From Caulobacteraceae bacterium (GTDB lineage Bacteria; Pseudomonadota; Alphaproteobacteria; Caulobacterales; Caulobacteraceae), in assembly GCA_947476325.1 (NCBI GenBank), contig CANJPZ010000006.1, positions 1-64,000 of the forward strand: a stretch of 64,000 nt of DNA. The letters are read 5' to 3'. Below are positions 1 through 8,713 of this stretch, one piece after another. The translations under genes were made by a program, and so were the position numbers. Every line of letters begins with the position of its first letter. The stretch's first letter is position 1. The notes below the pieces were generated by a model. It had not been told where the DNA came from. It saw nothing but the letters and a program-made list of their open reading frames with translations, and ran no database searches.

Positions 1-98
1 CGGACCGCCTCCGATATCGACTTGCCTTGCCCGGTCAGAACATCGACCTGCCGCAGCTTGGCGACGATCTCTTCCGGCTTGTAACGAACCCTTGCCAT
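1..98 (-). CDS. IS3-family transposase OrfA, N-terminal fragment
   Basis: Thirty-two codons are visible before the window edge, beginning MARVRYKPEEIVAKLRQ. This is the typical N-terminus of an IS3-family OrfA (Transposase_8-type helix-turn-helix). OrfA binds the element ends, and with OrfB, normally made by frameshifting, it forms the active transposase. The leader between the putative IS end and the ATG is about 36 bp, as expected for these small elements. Whether the element is intact cannot be judged here. Confidence 0.75.
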   Translation of the reverse strand, partial: MARVRYKPEEIVAKLRQVDVLTGQGKSISEAV

Positions 99-134
99 CT
101 CTCCATCCTCATAAAAGTGGCCCTAAGACCAACA
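1..134 (-). mobile_element. IS3-family insertion sequence, one end only
   Basis: The left edge of the window contains one end of an insertion sequence that runs out of the window. Its transposase OrfA begins at 98 on the minus strand. Upstream of it the minus strand starts TGTTGGTCTTAGGG at 134, and TG...CA ends are usual for IS3-type elements. I place the outer boundary at 134 because the neighbouring reading frame changes into a short tail plus stop exactly there. The boundary is an inference: the other end, the inverted repeat partner and the target duplication lie outside the window. Confidence 0.6.
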
Positions 135-698
135 TTGCGGGTGGATCACCTCTCGGGGGCTGGCCAAGTCCAGGGTGTCTGGCTCCAGGCGGATGCTGAC
201 AAACGTTGTGTCACAATCCTTGGCGTGACTAATGCCGTTCAGGTAACCGCGCCGAACCATGCCTGCAAGCAAGGCCCGGCGGTGGATCTGGTCCTGGCTA
301 TAGGCGCCCGTCAGGCGGCGGATGATCCCGCTGAACGGCAGTTCAACAACACTGCTGACCGCGCCGGCCGCGAGATCGCCGGCTCCGTACCTTGAATGGC
401 CGCGCGCGGCGTCAACGTCCGGACCGAGCACGACGTCCAGGCGGCGGATTTCATCGGACAGCAAGGCGCAGTCGTCCAGACCAAAGGTATTGTAAGAATC
501 TGTGGCGGCGCGCGTCAGGATGTCAGCGGTATCGCGGCGCATCACATTCAGGTCGCGGAGCGGCTGGCTGAGTGCATCGCCAAGATTGGTCCGGGGCTCG
601 GCAAGCCCTTGGGCGAGCACCGGGCCAGCCATGGCGATCATGGCGGATATCAGCAGAGTCGCGCTGTACGCCTGCCATTGCTTTGATCGCCTGACCAT
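123..698 (-). CDS. Secreted protein of unknown function, probably 3'-truncated by the IS
   Basis: This frame encodes 191 residues. Residues 1-30 look like a Sec signal peptide: positively charged MVRRSK, a hydrophobic stretch, then VLAQG as the cleavage region. The mature part is helical and charged and matches no family I recognise. It follows ugd on the same strand with a 70-bp gap, so it may be co-transcribed with it. The last three codons, Cys-Trp-Ser, and the TAG stop lie inside the presumed IS end (134-123), so the native C-terminus was probably lost by the insertion. The ATG at 698 is chosen because it places the signal peptide at the N-terminus; a longer frame upstream overlaps ugd. 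Confidence 0.6.
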   Translation of the reverse strand: MVRRSKQWQAYSATLLISAMIAMAGPVLAQGLAEPRTNLGDALSQPLRDLNVMRRDTADILTRAATDSYNTFGLDDCALLSDEIRRLDVVLGPDVDAARGHSRYGAGDLAAGAVSSVVELPFSGIIRRLTGAYSQDQIHRRALLAGMVRRGYLNGISHAKDCDTTFVSIRLEPDTLDLASPREVIHPQCWS

Positions 699-768
699 AG
701 TCGACTCCCGGGAACTGCTCGCAGAGTCAACGCCGCGCTGCGAACGAAGTTGCCTGTATCGGCCCCCG

Positions 769-2076
769 CTATCCCTTCGGCCGCCCGATCCCCTGATAGT
801 CCATGCCCTGCTCCGCCATGTCCGCAGGCTTGTAGATATTGCGCAGGTCGACCACCACATTGCCGCGCATGGCCTGGCCGATGCGGGTGAAATCGAGGGC
901 CCGGAACTGGTCCCACTCGGTCAGGAACACCAGGGCGTCGGCGCCTTGAGCCACCTCATAGGGGCCGGCGCGCATCTCGACGCCGGGCAACAGCTTGATG
1001 GCTTCATGGCCTTCCGGATCAAAGGCCTGGATCTTCGCGCCTTTTGCCTGCAGGGCAGGGACGATATCCAGCGACGGGGCATCGCGCATATCGTCGGTGT
1101 TGGGCTTGAACGTCAGCCCCAGTATGCCGATGGTCTTGCCGGAAACATCGCCGCCCATGGCTGCGGCTATACGCTCGGCCATGGCCTTCTTGCGGGCGGC
1201 GTTGACCGCGACGGTGGTTTCGATCAGCCGCAGCGGCGCGCCCGCATCGCTGGCGGTGCGGACTAGGGCGTTGGTGTCCTTGGGAAAGCAGGAGCCTCCG
1301 TAACCGGGCCCTGCATTGAGGAACTTGCCGCCGATGCGCCCGTCCAGGCCTATGCCTCGCGCCACCTGCTGCACATCGGCGCCGACGGCCTCGCACAGGT
1401 CAGCGACCTCGTTGATGAAGGTGATCTTCATGGCCAGGAAGGCGTTGGCTGCGTACTTGATCAGCTCGCTGGTCCGCCGGCCCGTGAACACCATCGGGGT
1501 CTCATTCAGCGACAGGGGACGGTATAGCTCGCGCATCACTTCGCGGGCCCGCTCGTCGTCTAGGCCGACGACCACGCGGTCGGGTCGTTTGAAGTCCTCG
1601 ATCGCAGCGCCCTCGCGCAGGAACTCCGGGTTGGAGACCACGGCGTAGTCCGCGTCAGGGCGGACCTTGCGGATGATGGCGTCGATCTCATCGCCGGTGC
1701 CCACCGGAACGGTGGACTTGGTGACGATCACCGTGAAGCCGTCGATCAGGCCGGCAATTTCTTCGGCGGCGGTGTAGACATAAGACAGGTCCGCATGGCC
1801 ATCGCCACGGCGAGACGGGGTGCCGACAGCGATGAACACCGCGTCGGCGCCGGAAATGGCTTCGGCGGCGTCGACCGAGAACGTGAGGCGGCCGGCCTTG
1901 ACGTTGGAGGCGACGATGGGTTCCAGCCCGGGCTCAAAGATCGGAATCTCGCCAGACTTGAGACGCGCGATCTTTGTAGCGTCCTTGTCGATGCAGCAAA
2001 CGATGTGGCCGAAGTCCGCGAAACAGGCGCCGGAAACCAGGCCGACGTAACCGGTTCCGATCATTGCGATCCGCAT
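769..2076 (-). CDS. ugd: UDP-glucose 6-dehydrogenase
   Basis: This enzyme oxidises UDP-glucose to UDP-glucuronate with two NAD+ in the cytoplasm. The 435-residue length is normal. The N-terminal Rossmann motif GTGYVG is at residues 7-12, the family motif NPEFLREGAA at 149-158, and the catalytic cysteine (Cys263) sits in GYGGSCFPKD. The C-terminal UDP-binding domain is complete. It stands at the left end of the polysaccharide locus and is divergent from the FkbM methyltransferase at 2258. Its product is a precursor for uronic acid residues and, through the decarboxylase at 28701, for UDP-xylose. Confidence 0.95.
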   Translation of the reverse strand: MRIAMIGTGYVGLVSGACFADFGHIVCCIDKDATKIARLKSGEIPIFEPGLEPIVASNVKAGRLTFSVDAAEAISGADAVFIAVGTPSRRGDGHADLSYVYTAAEEIAGLIDGFTVIVTKSTVPVGTGDEIDAIIRKVRPDADYAVVSNPEFLREGAAIEDFKRPDRVVVGLDDERAREVMRELYRPLSLNETPMVFTGRRTSELIKYAANAFLAMKITFINEVADLCEAVGADVQQVARGIGLDGRIGGKFLNAGPGYGGSCFPKDTNALVRTASDAGAPLRLIETTVAVNAARKKAMAERIAAAMGGDVSGKTIGILGLTFKPNTDDMRDAPSLDIVPALQAKGAKIQAFDPEGHEAIKLLPGVEMRAGPYEVAQGADALVFLTEWDQFRALDFTRIGQAMRGNVVVDLRNIYKPADMAEQGMDYQGIGRPKG

Positions 2077-2257
2077 GGAAATATCCCCTGGCGCCGAAGG
2101 CTCGTCCGTTGGGCGCTGTCTATCAGCGCGGGCGTGAATCGCAATCGAACGATGTCATTTATCGCCCGCACGATCGACCGTTGCGCGATGGACGGGCCGG
2201 AGCCAGACCGCTAGACGTCATGGCGTTGTGCCGCGCCGGTGCGGATATGGACGTACG

Positions 2258-3109
2258 ATGTCACTGTCTTCGACGCTTGCCTTCGTAACCTCCCATCCCC
2301 TGTCGCGCCACCGGCCGATGGCGGCCGTGGCGCGGTTTGCAGGCTGGCAGCTGCGCTCGCGCCTGGCCGGTGAAATCGTCGTCGACTGGATCGACGGCGC
2401 AAAGCTTGTGGTGCGCCGCGGCATGACGGGTGCGACCGGCAACATCTATTGCGGCCTGCATGAATTTGTCGAAATGGCCTTTGTGCTGCACGTGTTGCGA
2501 CCGGGAGACCTGCTGCTCGATATCGGCGCCAACATCGGCAGCTATACCGTGCTCGCCTCACGGCTGTGCGGCGCCCGCACGATCGCCTTTGAACCTGATC
2601 CCGGCACGGTGTCGGCGCTCAAAAAGAACATCGCGGCAAATGGGCTTGAAGGCCTTGCCCGTGTCGAGGAATGCGCTCTGGGCGATCGCAACGGGGAAAT
2701 CCAGTTCACGGTCGGCCTGGATACCGTAAACCGGGTCGCTGAGGGCACGGATCTGCCGTCGCGAACCGTCGCCGTGCGCCGGCTGGACGACGTGTGCCGC
2801 GACGAAAACCCAGCTCTCATCAAGATGGACGTCGAGGGCTTTGAAGACCAGGTGCTGACCGGCGCCGAACGTGTCCTGGCAAAACCGTCGCTGCTTGCGG
2901 TGCAGTCCGAGTTCGGCGGGCCGATCCTGATTCAGACCCTGTCGCGCCACGGCTTTGAGCCTCGGTACTACGACCCCTTCACCCGCGCCCTGTCGGTGGG
3001 GCCAGTGGGCCATAACCTGGCCGAATTGATCTTTGTCCGCGACAGCGCCGAACTCATCGGGCGGCTGACCTCCGCGCCACAACGAACCATTCATGGAGTG
3101 ACCTTCTAG
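2258..3109 (+). CDS. FkbM-family SAM-dependent methyltransferase
   Basis: A 283-residue protein with the class I methyltransferase motif LLLDIGANIGSYT (DIGANIG at residues 88-94), the acidic motif FEPDP after the second strand, and KMDVEGFE further on, as in the FkbM family. FkbM enzymes usually O-methylate sugars or polyketides; the sugar acceptor here is inferred from context. A GTG/ATG start 10 codons upstream (2228) is possible, but the ATG at 2258 fits the family better. It is the first rightward gene of the locus, ending 2 bp before galE. The acceptor cannot be predicted. Confidence 0.85.
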   Translation: MSLSSTLAFVTSHPLSRHRPMAAVARFAGWQLRSRLAGEIVVDWIDGAKLVVRRGMTGATGNIYCGLHEFVEMAFVLHVLRPGDLLLDIGANIGSYTVLASRLCGARTIAFEPDPGTVSALKKNIAANGLEGLARVEECALGDRNGEIQFTVGLDTVNRVAEGTDLPSRTVAVRRLDDVCRDENPALIKMDVEGFEDQVLTGAERVLAKPSLLAVQSEFGGPILIQTLSRHGFEPRYYDPFTRALSVGPVGHNLAELIFVRDSAELIGRLTSAPQRTIHGVTF

Positions 3110-3111
3110 AC

Positions 3112-4089
3112 ATGGCCAGGACGCTCTTTGTCACCGGCGGCGCCGGCTATGTCGGCAGCCATTGTTGCAAGGCCTTCGCCGCCGCCGGCTGGCGGATCGT
3201 GGTCTTCGACAATCTGTCCCGCGGATGGCGCGAACACGTGAAGTGGGGCGAGCTGGTCGAGGGCGATATTCTTGACGCCGCCGCCCTGAACGCGGCGATG
3301 AGCGCGACAAAGCCTGACGCCGTCGCTCACTTCGCCGCCCTGGCCTATGTCGGCGAGTCCTTTGAAACGCCGGCTGAGTACTACCGCACCAACACCACAG
3401 GCATGTTGAACCTGCTGGACGCCATGCGCGGCGCCGGGGTGGGCAGGATCCTGTTTTCCTCCAGCTGTGCGACCTATGGCGCGCCCGACCGGCTGCCGAT
3501 CGACGAAATGACCGCCCAGGCGCCGATCAATCCCTATGGCTGGTCCAAATTGATCTCCGAGAAGATGCTTGAGGCCTATGGCCATGCCTATGGGCTGCGC
3601 TCGGTCGCCTTGCGCTATTTCAACGCCGCAGGCGACGACGGCGAGATGGAGATCGGCGAAAAGCATGAGCCGGAAACCCATATGATCCCGCTGGCGATAA
3701 TGGCGGCCCAGTCGGGCGGAGTGTTCCGTATCAATGGCGACGACTTTGACACCCGCGACGGGACCGCAGTGCGCGACTACATCCATGTCACGGACCTGGC
3801 TGACGCCCACTGCCGGGCCGTGGCCTATCTGATGGACGGTGGGACCAGCGACGTTTTCAACCTGGGCACCGGCGGCGGCATGAGTGTCGCGGAAATTCTC
3901 GACGCCATCGAACGGGTTTCCGGCGCGAAGATCGCCCGCGAATTCGTTGCGCGGCGTCCCGGCGACCCGCCGGCCCTGGTCGCCTCTGCGGACAAGGCAA
4001 GGCGTGTGCTGGGTTGGGAGCCCAAACACTCCGACATCGACGAAATCATCACCAGCGCCTGGCGCTGGCATGGCCGCAACAGCAGCTGA
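3112..4089 (+). CDS. galE: UDP-glucose 4-epimerase
   Basis: An extended short-chain dehydrogenase of 325 residues that interconverts UDP-glucose and UDP-galactose. The NAD-binding motif TGGAGYVGSH is at residues 8-17. The catalytic set is the SSSCATYG serine cluster (116-123) with Tyr142 and Lys146 in NPYGWSK. The RDYIHVTDLADAH motif typical of GalE/ExoB is present. It starts 2 bp after the FkbM gene, so it lies in the same transcript, and would provide UDP-galactose for the downstream glycosyltransferases. Epimerisation of another UDP-hexose remains possible. Confidence 0.9.
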   Translation: MARTLFVTGGAGYVGSHCCKAFAAAGWRIVVFDNLSRGWREHVKWGELVEGDILDAAALNAAMSATKPDAVAHFAALAYVGESFETPAEYYRTNTTGMLNLLDAMRGAGVGRILFSSSCATYGAPDRLPIDEMTAQAPINPYGWSKLISEKMLEAYGHAYGLRSVALRYFNAAGDDGEMEIGEKHEPETHMIPLAIMAAQSGGVFRINGDDFDTRDGTAVRDYIHVTDLADAHCRAVAYLMDGGTSDVFNLGTGGGMSVAEILDAIERVSGAKIAREFVARRPGDPPALVASADKARRVLGWEPKHSDIDEIITSAWRWHGRNSS

Positions 4090-4105
4090 GGCCGCGCGCG
4101 ACGCC

Positions 4106-5341
4106 ATGAAGCACATCTGTATCGTCAGCGGCGATCACCTCTGGCTCAATCCGCGGGTCGTCAAGGAAGCCGACGCCCTGAGTGCGGCGGGATTCCAAGT
4201 GACGGTCATTGGCCCGACCCTGACGGAATTTGATCAGGCGCGAGACGAGACCATCCTGGCGACCCGCTCGTGGCGCCGGATCGCAGCGCCGAATCTGCTG
4301 GCCCCGGATCAGAGGGGTCCCAAGCGCTTTTTGACCCGCTTGTCGCGCCGGGCCCAGATGATCGCGGTTCGACGCCTGGGTCTGCAGCTGCCAGGGGCTC
4401 TGGGCTATGGCGTCGGCGAGACGATAACTGCAGCTGAGCGGGTTACGGCGGATATCTACTCATGCCATCTGGAGGTCGGGATGCTGGCCTTCCGGCGTCT
4501 GTCGCGACTGGGTCGCCGCTGCGTGGTCGATCTGGAAGACTGGCATTCGCGCGACCTTGGCGCAGCCGCCCAACGCGAACGGCCGAACAGGTTGATCGTC
4601 GGTCTGGAACGTCAGGTTTTGAACCAGGCCGAATTCACAACAACGACCTCAGGCGCGCTGGCCGACGCCCTGGTGGCCGCCTACGGTGGATCAAGGCCTC
4701 TGGTGGTCTTCAATGCTTTCGAAAAATCAGGAGACGTCCGGCCAGCCGTGTTCGCTGATCGCCGCTCGGTCGAGCGGCCCAGCCTGCACTGGTATTCGCT
4801 GAACGTCGGACGGGGCAGGGGGCTTGAGCTGTTGTTCGACGCGGTCAACCGGCTCGACCTGGATTTCGAACTGCATATTCGCGGCGAGGGACCTCAATCC
4901 TACAAGGACGAACTGCTGGCGCGGCTGAAGCTGGAAAACGCTGGCCGGGTGTTTTTTCACGCCACGACCGATCCCGCTGTCCTGCCGCTGCGTATCGCCG
5001 AGCATGACATCGGTTTTGCGATGGAACTGCGCACCCCCCCCAGTCGCGACCTAACGATAACCAACAAGGTCTTCCAGTTCCTGCAGTGTGGATGCGCCGT
5101 AATCGCATCGCGCACCTCAGGTCAGGAGGAGGCCGCCGCGCTGTTCCCTGAAGCGATCTTCCTCTCGGAGCCTGAGCCGGCCGCCCTTGCCGCCACACTG
5201 TCGCAATTGATCAGGACGCCTGGCGCCCTGACCGCCGCCCGCGCCGCCGCCCGCAAGGCCGGCGATGGCGCGGCCTCCTGGGAAGAGGCATCAAGGGTTT
5301 TGGTCCGGCGCTATATCGAGGCTGTGGGCGCGCCCGGATGA
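4106..5341 (+). CDS. Glycosyltransferase, GT-B fold
   Basis: The protein has 411 residues. It begins MKHICIVSGDHLWLNPRVVKEADALS, a GT4-like N-terminal domain. The C-terminal half has a nucleotide-sugar site resembling the GT4 pattern (LNVGRGRGLELL, then HIRGEGP and a Gln-Glu-Glu stretch near residue 350). It should transfer a sugar from a nucleotide donor to the growing repeat unit at the inner membrane. The frame is open about 74 codons further upstream, but that part overlaps galE out of frame, so the ATG at 4106 is the better start. It overlaps the next gene by 4 bp. Donor and linkage cannot be read from the sequence. Confidence 0.75.
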   Translation: MKHICIVSGDHLWLNPRVVKEADALSAAGFQVTVIGPTLTEFDQARDETILATRSWRRIAAPNLLAPDQRGPKRFLTRLSRRAQMIAVRRLGLQLPGALGYGVGETITAAERVTADIYSCHLEVGMLAFRRLSRLGRRCVVDLEDWHSRDLGAAAQRERPNRLIVGLERQVLNQAEFTTTTSGALADALVAAYGGSRPLVVFNAFEKSGDVRPAVFADRRSVERPSLHWYSLNVGRGRGLELLFDAVNRLDLDFELHIRGEGPQSYKDELLARLKLENAGRVFFHATTDPAVLPLRIAEHDIGFAMELRTPPSRDLTITNKVFQFLQCGCAVIASRTSGQEEAAALFPEAIFLSEPEPAALAATLSQLIRTPGALTAARAAARKAGDGAASWEEASRVLVRRYIEAVGAPG

Positions 5342-6633
5342 CCTCCAAGCGCGTCCTGATCGTGGCTCCCCATTTCCCGCCGGCCGACACCGTCGACATG
5401 CATCGGGTGCGCATGACCGTCGGACACTATCGTGCCTGTGGCTGGGAGCCGGTGGTGCTGTGCGCGAGGGCCGAGGATACTGGCCGCCTGCTGGATTCGT
5501 CGCTCGTTGAAACCGTGCCCGGCGATGTGCGGATCGTCACTGTCCGGGCGCCGCAAAGCACGATGTCCCGCGCGTTGAAGATCAACGCCCTGGGCCTTCG
5601 CGCCGGCAAGGCGTTCGAGCGCGCTGGCGCCAGGCTGCTGTCCGCCGAGCCCTTCGATCTGGTATTCATCTCGACGACGAGCTTTCCGCTCATGCGGCTT
5701 GGCGCGGTCTGGAAGGCCCGATTTGGTGTTCCGTTCGTGCTCGACTTTCAGGACCCCTGGGCGACCTATCCGGAAAGCGGCAAGGCGTTTTTTCGCCGGG
5801 GACTTCGTCACGCTGCGATGCGCGCGGTTCATCGATTTCTGGAGGCGCGCTCGGTCCCGGCCTCCAGTGGCCTGATGGCGGTCAGTCAGGACTATCTCGA
5901 CCTGCTGGAGAAGACCTACCCGGCAATCGGGGGTCATCCTGTGCTCGTGTCGCCGTTCGGTTATTCGAACGCGGATTTCCAGATCGCCGAACGGGTCGGC
6001 AAGGTCGCGCCCGCCCTGATCGCCGCGCGCCGTCACGCAGGCCCGGTTTGTCTGTTTGCCGGCCGGGTCGCGCCGTCAATGGAGCGGACGCTTGCGGCCC
6101 TGTTTTCCGTGGTTGCAAACGCCCGCGCTTCAGGGCGGTCTGCGCTGGGAGACATGCGGTTTGTGTTCATCGGAACAGGCTATGCCGACGGCGCCAGCGA
6201 ACGGCTGGCGAGCCGGCTGGCGCAAGAGGCCGGAATCGAGGACCAGGTGACCGAAAGTCCTGACCGGATATCACTGCTGGACGCCTGGAAGACGACGCTG
6301 GCTTCAGATGTGCTGCTGGTCATGGGATCTGACGATGCCGGCTATGCGCCGTCCAAGCTGAATGCGCTCCTGTCGCTGCCCAAACCACTGATCTGCGCCG
6401 GACCTCAGGGCGGGGCCGTGGTGCGACAGACCGAAGGGTTCGAGACCGTGCTCACTGTTGCCGCCGGTGCCCCGCTCGATGTTGCCGCGCTTGCGGATCG
6501 TCTTCAGGCGCTGCTGGCGAGCGAAGGCGACTATACTGACCGTGTCGTCCGCACCGCGCCGTATGAGGCGAAGGTCTGCGCGGCGCGCGATTGTGAACTG
6601 TTTGATCGAGTGCTTGCGGCGGAGGCCGCGTGA
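5338..6633 (+). CDS. Glycosyltransferase, GT4-like
   Basis: A 431-residue protein starting MTSKRVLIVAPHFPPADTVD, a GT-B N-terminal glycine-poor loop typical of GT4-like capsule enzymes. VLDFQDPWA near residue 138 and the C-terminal MGSDDAGYAPSKL and KPLICAGPQGG segments are also characteristic. The ATG overlaps the preceding stop by 4 bp, implying translational coupling. It most likely adds one sugar to the lipid-linked repeat unit; the substrate is unknown. Confidence 0.75.
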   Translation: MTSKRVLIVAPHFPPADTVDMHRVRMTVGHYRACGWEPVVLCARAEDTGRLLDSSLVETVPGDVRIVTVRAPQSTMSRALKINALGLRAGKAFERAGARLLSAEPFDLVFISTTSFPLMRLGAVWKARFGVPFVLDFQDPWATYPESGKAFFRRGLRHAAMRAVHRFLEARSVPASSGLMAVSQDYLDLLEKTYPAIGGHPVLVSPFGYSNADFQIAERVGKVAPALIAARRHAGPVCLFAGRVAPSMERTLAALFSVVANARASGRSALGDMRFVFIGTGYADGASERLASRLAQEAGIEDQVTESPDRISLLDAWKTTLASDVLLVMGSDDAGYAPSKLNALLSLPKPLICAGPQGGAVVRQTEGFETVLTVAAGAPLDVAALADRLQALLASEGDYTDRVVRTAPYEAKVCAARDCELFDRVLAAEAA

Positions 6634-7799
6634 TGGCGAACATGCCCGTTTCGGAAATGCGCATCCTGGCGCTGATGGGCTCGGTGCTGGCTTACGGCTC
6701 GGAGCGCGCCAACCTGGAAACCCTGGCCGCCCTGCGCGATCAGGGCGCGCAGGTTTTGCTGCTGGTCTCGGACGCCGAATATGCCTTCGAGTTTCGGGAC
6801 TATGCCGTATCCCGGGGCTTTGACATCTGTCCTGCGCCCTGCATCAGCCCGCCCCGGTCCTATAGCAAGACGCGTCCAATCATCGATTTGCCGGTCGGAA
6901 TCGCCCGGGCGAGCATCGCCTTCCTCAAGGTTCACAAGGCGTTCAAGCCAACGCACATTCACGCCGCCAATCAGCTGTTCATTCTCAACGTCATGCCGGC
7001 TCTGGCGATGGTGAAGACGCCCCTGGTCTATCGCTGTGGTGATGCGCCCATCCAGCACAATGCAGTCTGGCGGGCGACCTGGCGATTCATCAACCGGCGG
7101 GCCGCAAGGTTTGGCGCGGTCAGTCGCTATATCGCCGAGCGGATGGTCGACGCCGGCACGCCTCGCGAGAAGATCACGGTCGTCTACAGCCGCCCGCCTC
7201 GCCGCAATGTCGCGCCGGCGCGCGCCAGGCGCGAGGCGACCTTTAACATCGGCTTTGTCGGCCAGGTCATTGCTGAAAAGGGCGTCGGTCTGCTGGTTGA
7301 GGCGTTCGAACCTATCGCCCGGGCGTTTCCAGAGGCTCGCCTGCTGATCGCAGGCCGTATCTGGGAGGACTGGGACGGCGAGCCATGGGGGAAAGCGCTC
7401 AGGGATTTGACGCTGGCCAACCCTGCCCTGGTGGATCGGGTAGAATTCCTCGGCTTTGTTGAAGACATCCCTGGCTTCCTCGCGAGATGCGCCGTTCTCG
7501 TCGCCCCGACCCTGAAGGAAGAGCCGATGGGCAATGTGGTGATGGAAGCCAAACAGGCGGGCGTGCCTTCGATCATCTTCCGGTCCGGCGGCTTTCCGGA
7601 GGTGATCCAGCATGGCGTGACGGGCTATGTCTGCGCCGAGAAATCAGCCGCCGCCCTGACCGAGGCCATGGCCACATATCTGCGCGATCCCGCCGCCGCC
7701 AAACGGCAAGGCAAAGCGGCCAGGCAATCGCTGAAGAAGTTTGGCGTTGATGACTTCGATGCGCACTGGGCGGCGATCTACCAGCAGGCCGCCGCATGA
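6633..7799 (+). CDS. Glycosyltransferase family 4
   Basis: A GT4 protein of 388 residues from the ATG at 6633; a GTG at 6630 directly in front is an alternative. The Glycos_transf_1 region is clear: IGFVGQVIAEKGVGLLVEAF near residue 206, LLIAGRIWED, then APTLKEEPMGNVVMEAKQAG, where the EX7E-type motif lies, and a GG followed by PEVIQHGVTGY. The start overlaps the previous stop (tgATG), and the 3' end overlaps the sulfotransferase gene by 4 bp. Retaining sugar transfer is expected; the donor is unknown. Confidence 0.85.
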   Translation: MANMPVSEMRILALMGSVLAYGSERANLETLAALRDQGAQVLLLVSDAEYAFEFRDYAVSRGFDICPAPCISPPRSYSKTRPIIDLPVGIARASIAFLKVHKAFKPTHIHAANQLFILNVMPALAMVKTPLVYRCGDAPIQHNAVWRATWRFINRRAARFGAVSRYIAERMVDAGTPREKITVVYSRPPRRNVAPARARREATFNIGFVGQVIAEKGVGLLVEAFEPIARAFPEARLLIAGRIWEDWDGEPWGKALRDLTLANPALVDRVEFLGFVEDIPGFLARCAVLVAPTLKEEPMGNVVMEAKQAGVPSIIFRSGGFPEVIQHGVTGYVCAEKSAAALTEAMATYLRDPAAAKRQGKAARQSLKKFGVDDFDAHWAAIYQQAAA

Positions 7800-8713
7800 C
7801 CGCGACCTTGCCGAAGGATCGCCGGCCCAATCTCATCGGAATCGGTGCGGCCAAGTGCGGCACGACATGGCTGGCCGAGGTGCTGTCACGACACCCTGAT
7901 ATTTTTGTCCATCCCCAGAAGGAGCTGAACGCCCTGGTCTACAACGACCTGGATGCGCGCCTGGATGAATACGCCGCCTATTTTGATGAAGGGCGGGATG
8001 CGAAAATCCGCTGTGATTTTTCGGTGCGCTATCTGTCCTGGCCATCGACTCCGGCCGCCGCTGCGCGGCTTGCGCCCGACGCCAAGCTTTTGCTGGTTGT
8101 GCGTAATCCGGTGGATCAGGTGCAGTCTCATTACTGGCATCTGCGCCGGCAGAACTTTCACCAGTATGAAGCCGTCAGTCCGGCTCCGGACCTGTTCGAG
8201 GCGCTGGAGCGGTTTCCGGGGTTGCTGCTGGAGCCGGCGCTTTACGGCAAGCATGTCCACCGATGGCTGGAGAAGTTTCCCCGCGAGCGCCTGCTGATCC
8301 TCGACAGTCGTGAGCTGCGTTCCAACCTTGCCGGCGCCCTGGCGCGCATCTGCGATTTCCTCGAGATTGAGGCCTTTGACTTCACAGAGGCGGCCCAGGC
8401 CACCTCGGCTCAGGACGGGCGGGCTGGGGTCTCGCCCCGCGGCGGCCTGACCGAGAGGTTGTTTTCGAGCCTGTACGTTTCAGTGGCCCGCGGGCCTTAC
8501 ATGTGGCTGAAACGCACGGTTGGGGTGGAAGGCGCCGAACGGGTGAAACGGGTCCTTCGCTTGCGTCAAACGGCGGAAGCTGTGTTCTTCAAGTCCGGCT
8601 ATCCGAAGCTGTCGCCCGCCGATCGGGCGCGGCTGTTCGAGGTCTTCCGCGAGGATATCGCGCGTTTCGTCCTGCTCGCGCCGTTCGCGGCCGACTGGAG
8701 CGCCGCGCCATGA
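7796..8713 (+). CDS. Sulfotransferase family protein
   Basis: A 305-residue PAPS-dependent sulfotransferase. The 5'-phosphosulfate-binding loop GIGAAKCGTTWLAEVL is at about residues 15-30. The 3'-phosphate-binding segment follows as LLLVVRNPVDQVQSHYWH, with the conserved Arg and Ser. The family transfers sulfate from PAPS to a hydroxyl. Its position inside a chain of 4-bp overlapping glycosyltransferase genes suggests that a sugar of the polysaccharide is sulfated, but no PAPS synthesis genes lie in the window. Other acceptors cannot be excluded. Confidence 0.82.
   Translation: MTATLPKDRRPNLIGIGAAKCGTTWLAEVLSRHPDIFVHPQKELNALVYNDLDARLDEYAAYFDEGRDAKIRCDFSVRYLSWPSTPAAAARLAPDAKLLLVVRNPVDQVQSHYWHLRRQNFHQYEAVSPAPDLFEALERFPGLLLEPALYGKHVHRWLEKFPRERLLILDSRELRSNLAGALARICDFLEIEAFDFTEAAQATSAQDGRAGVSPRGGLTERLFSSLYVSVARGPYMWLKRTVGVEGAERVKRVLRLRQTAEAVFFKSGYPKLSPADRARLFEVFREDIARFVLLAPFAADWSAAP

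Noticed and set aside
502-1266. 254-codon plus-strand frame opposite ugd
   Set aside because: Entirely antisense to ugd and the adjacent gene, with no family features; a shadow of high GC content.
3106-4116. 336-codon minus-strand frame opposite galE
   Set aside because: Shadow of galE; His/Gly/Val-rich composition typical of antisense frames.
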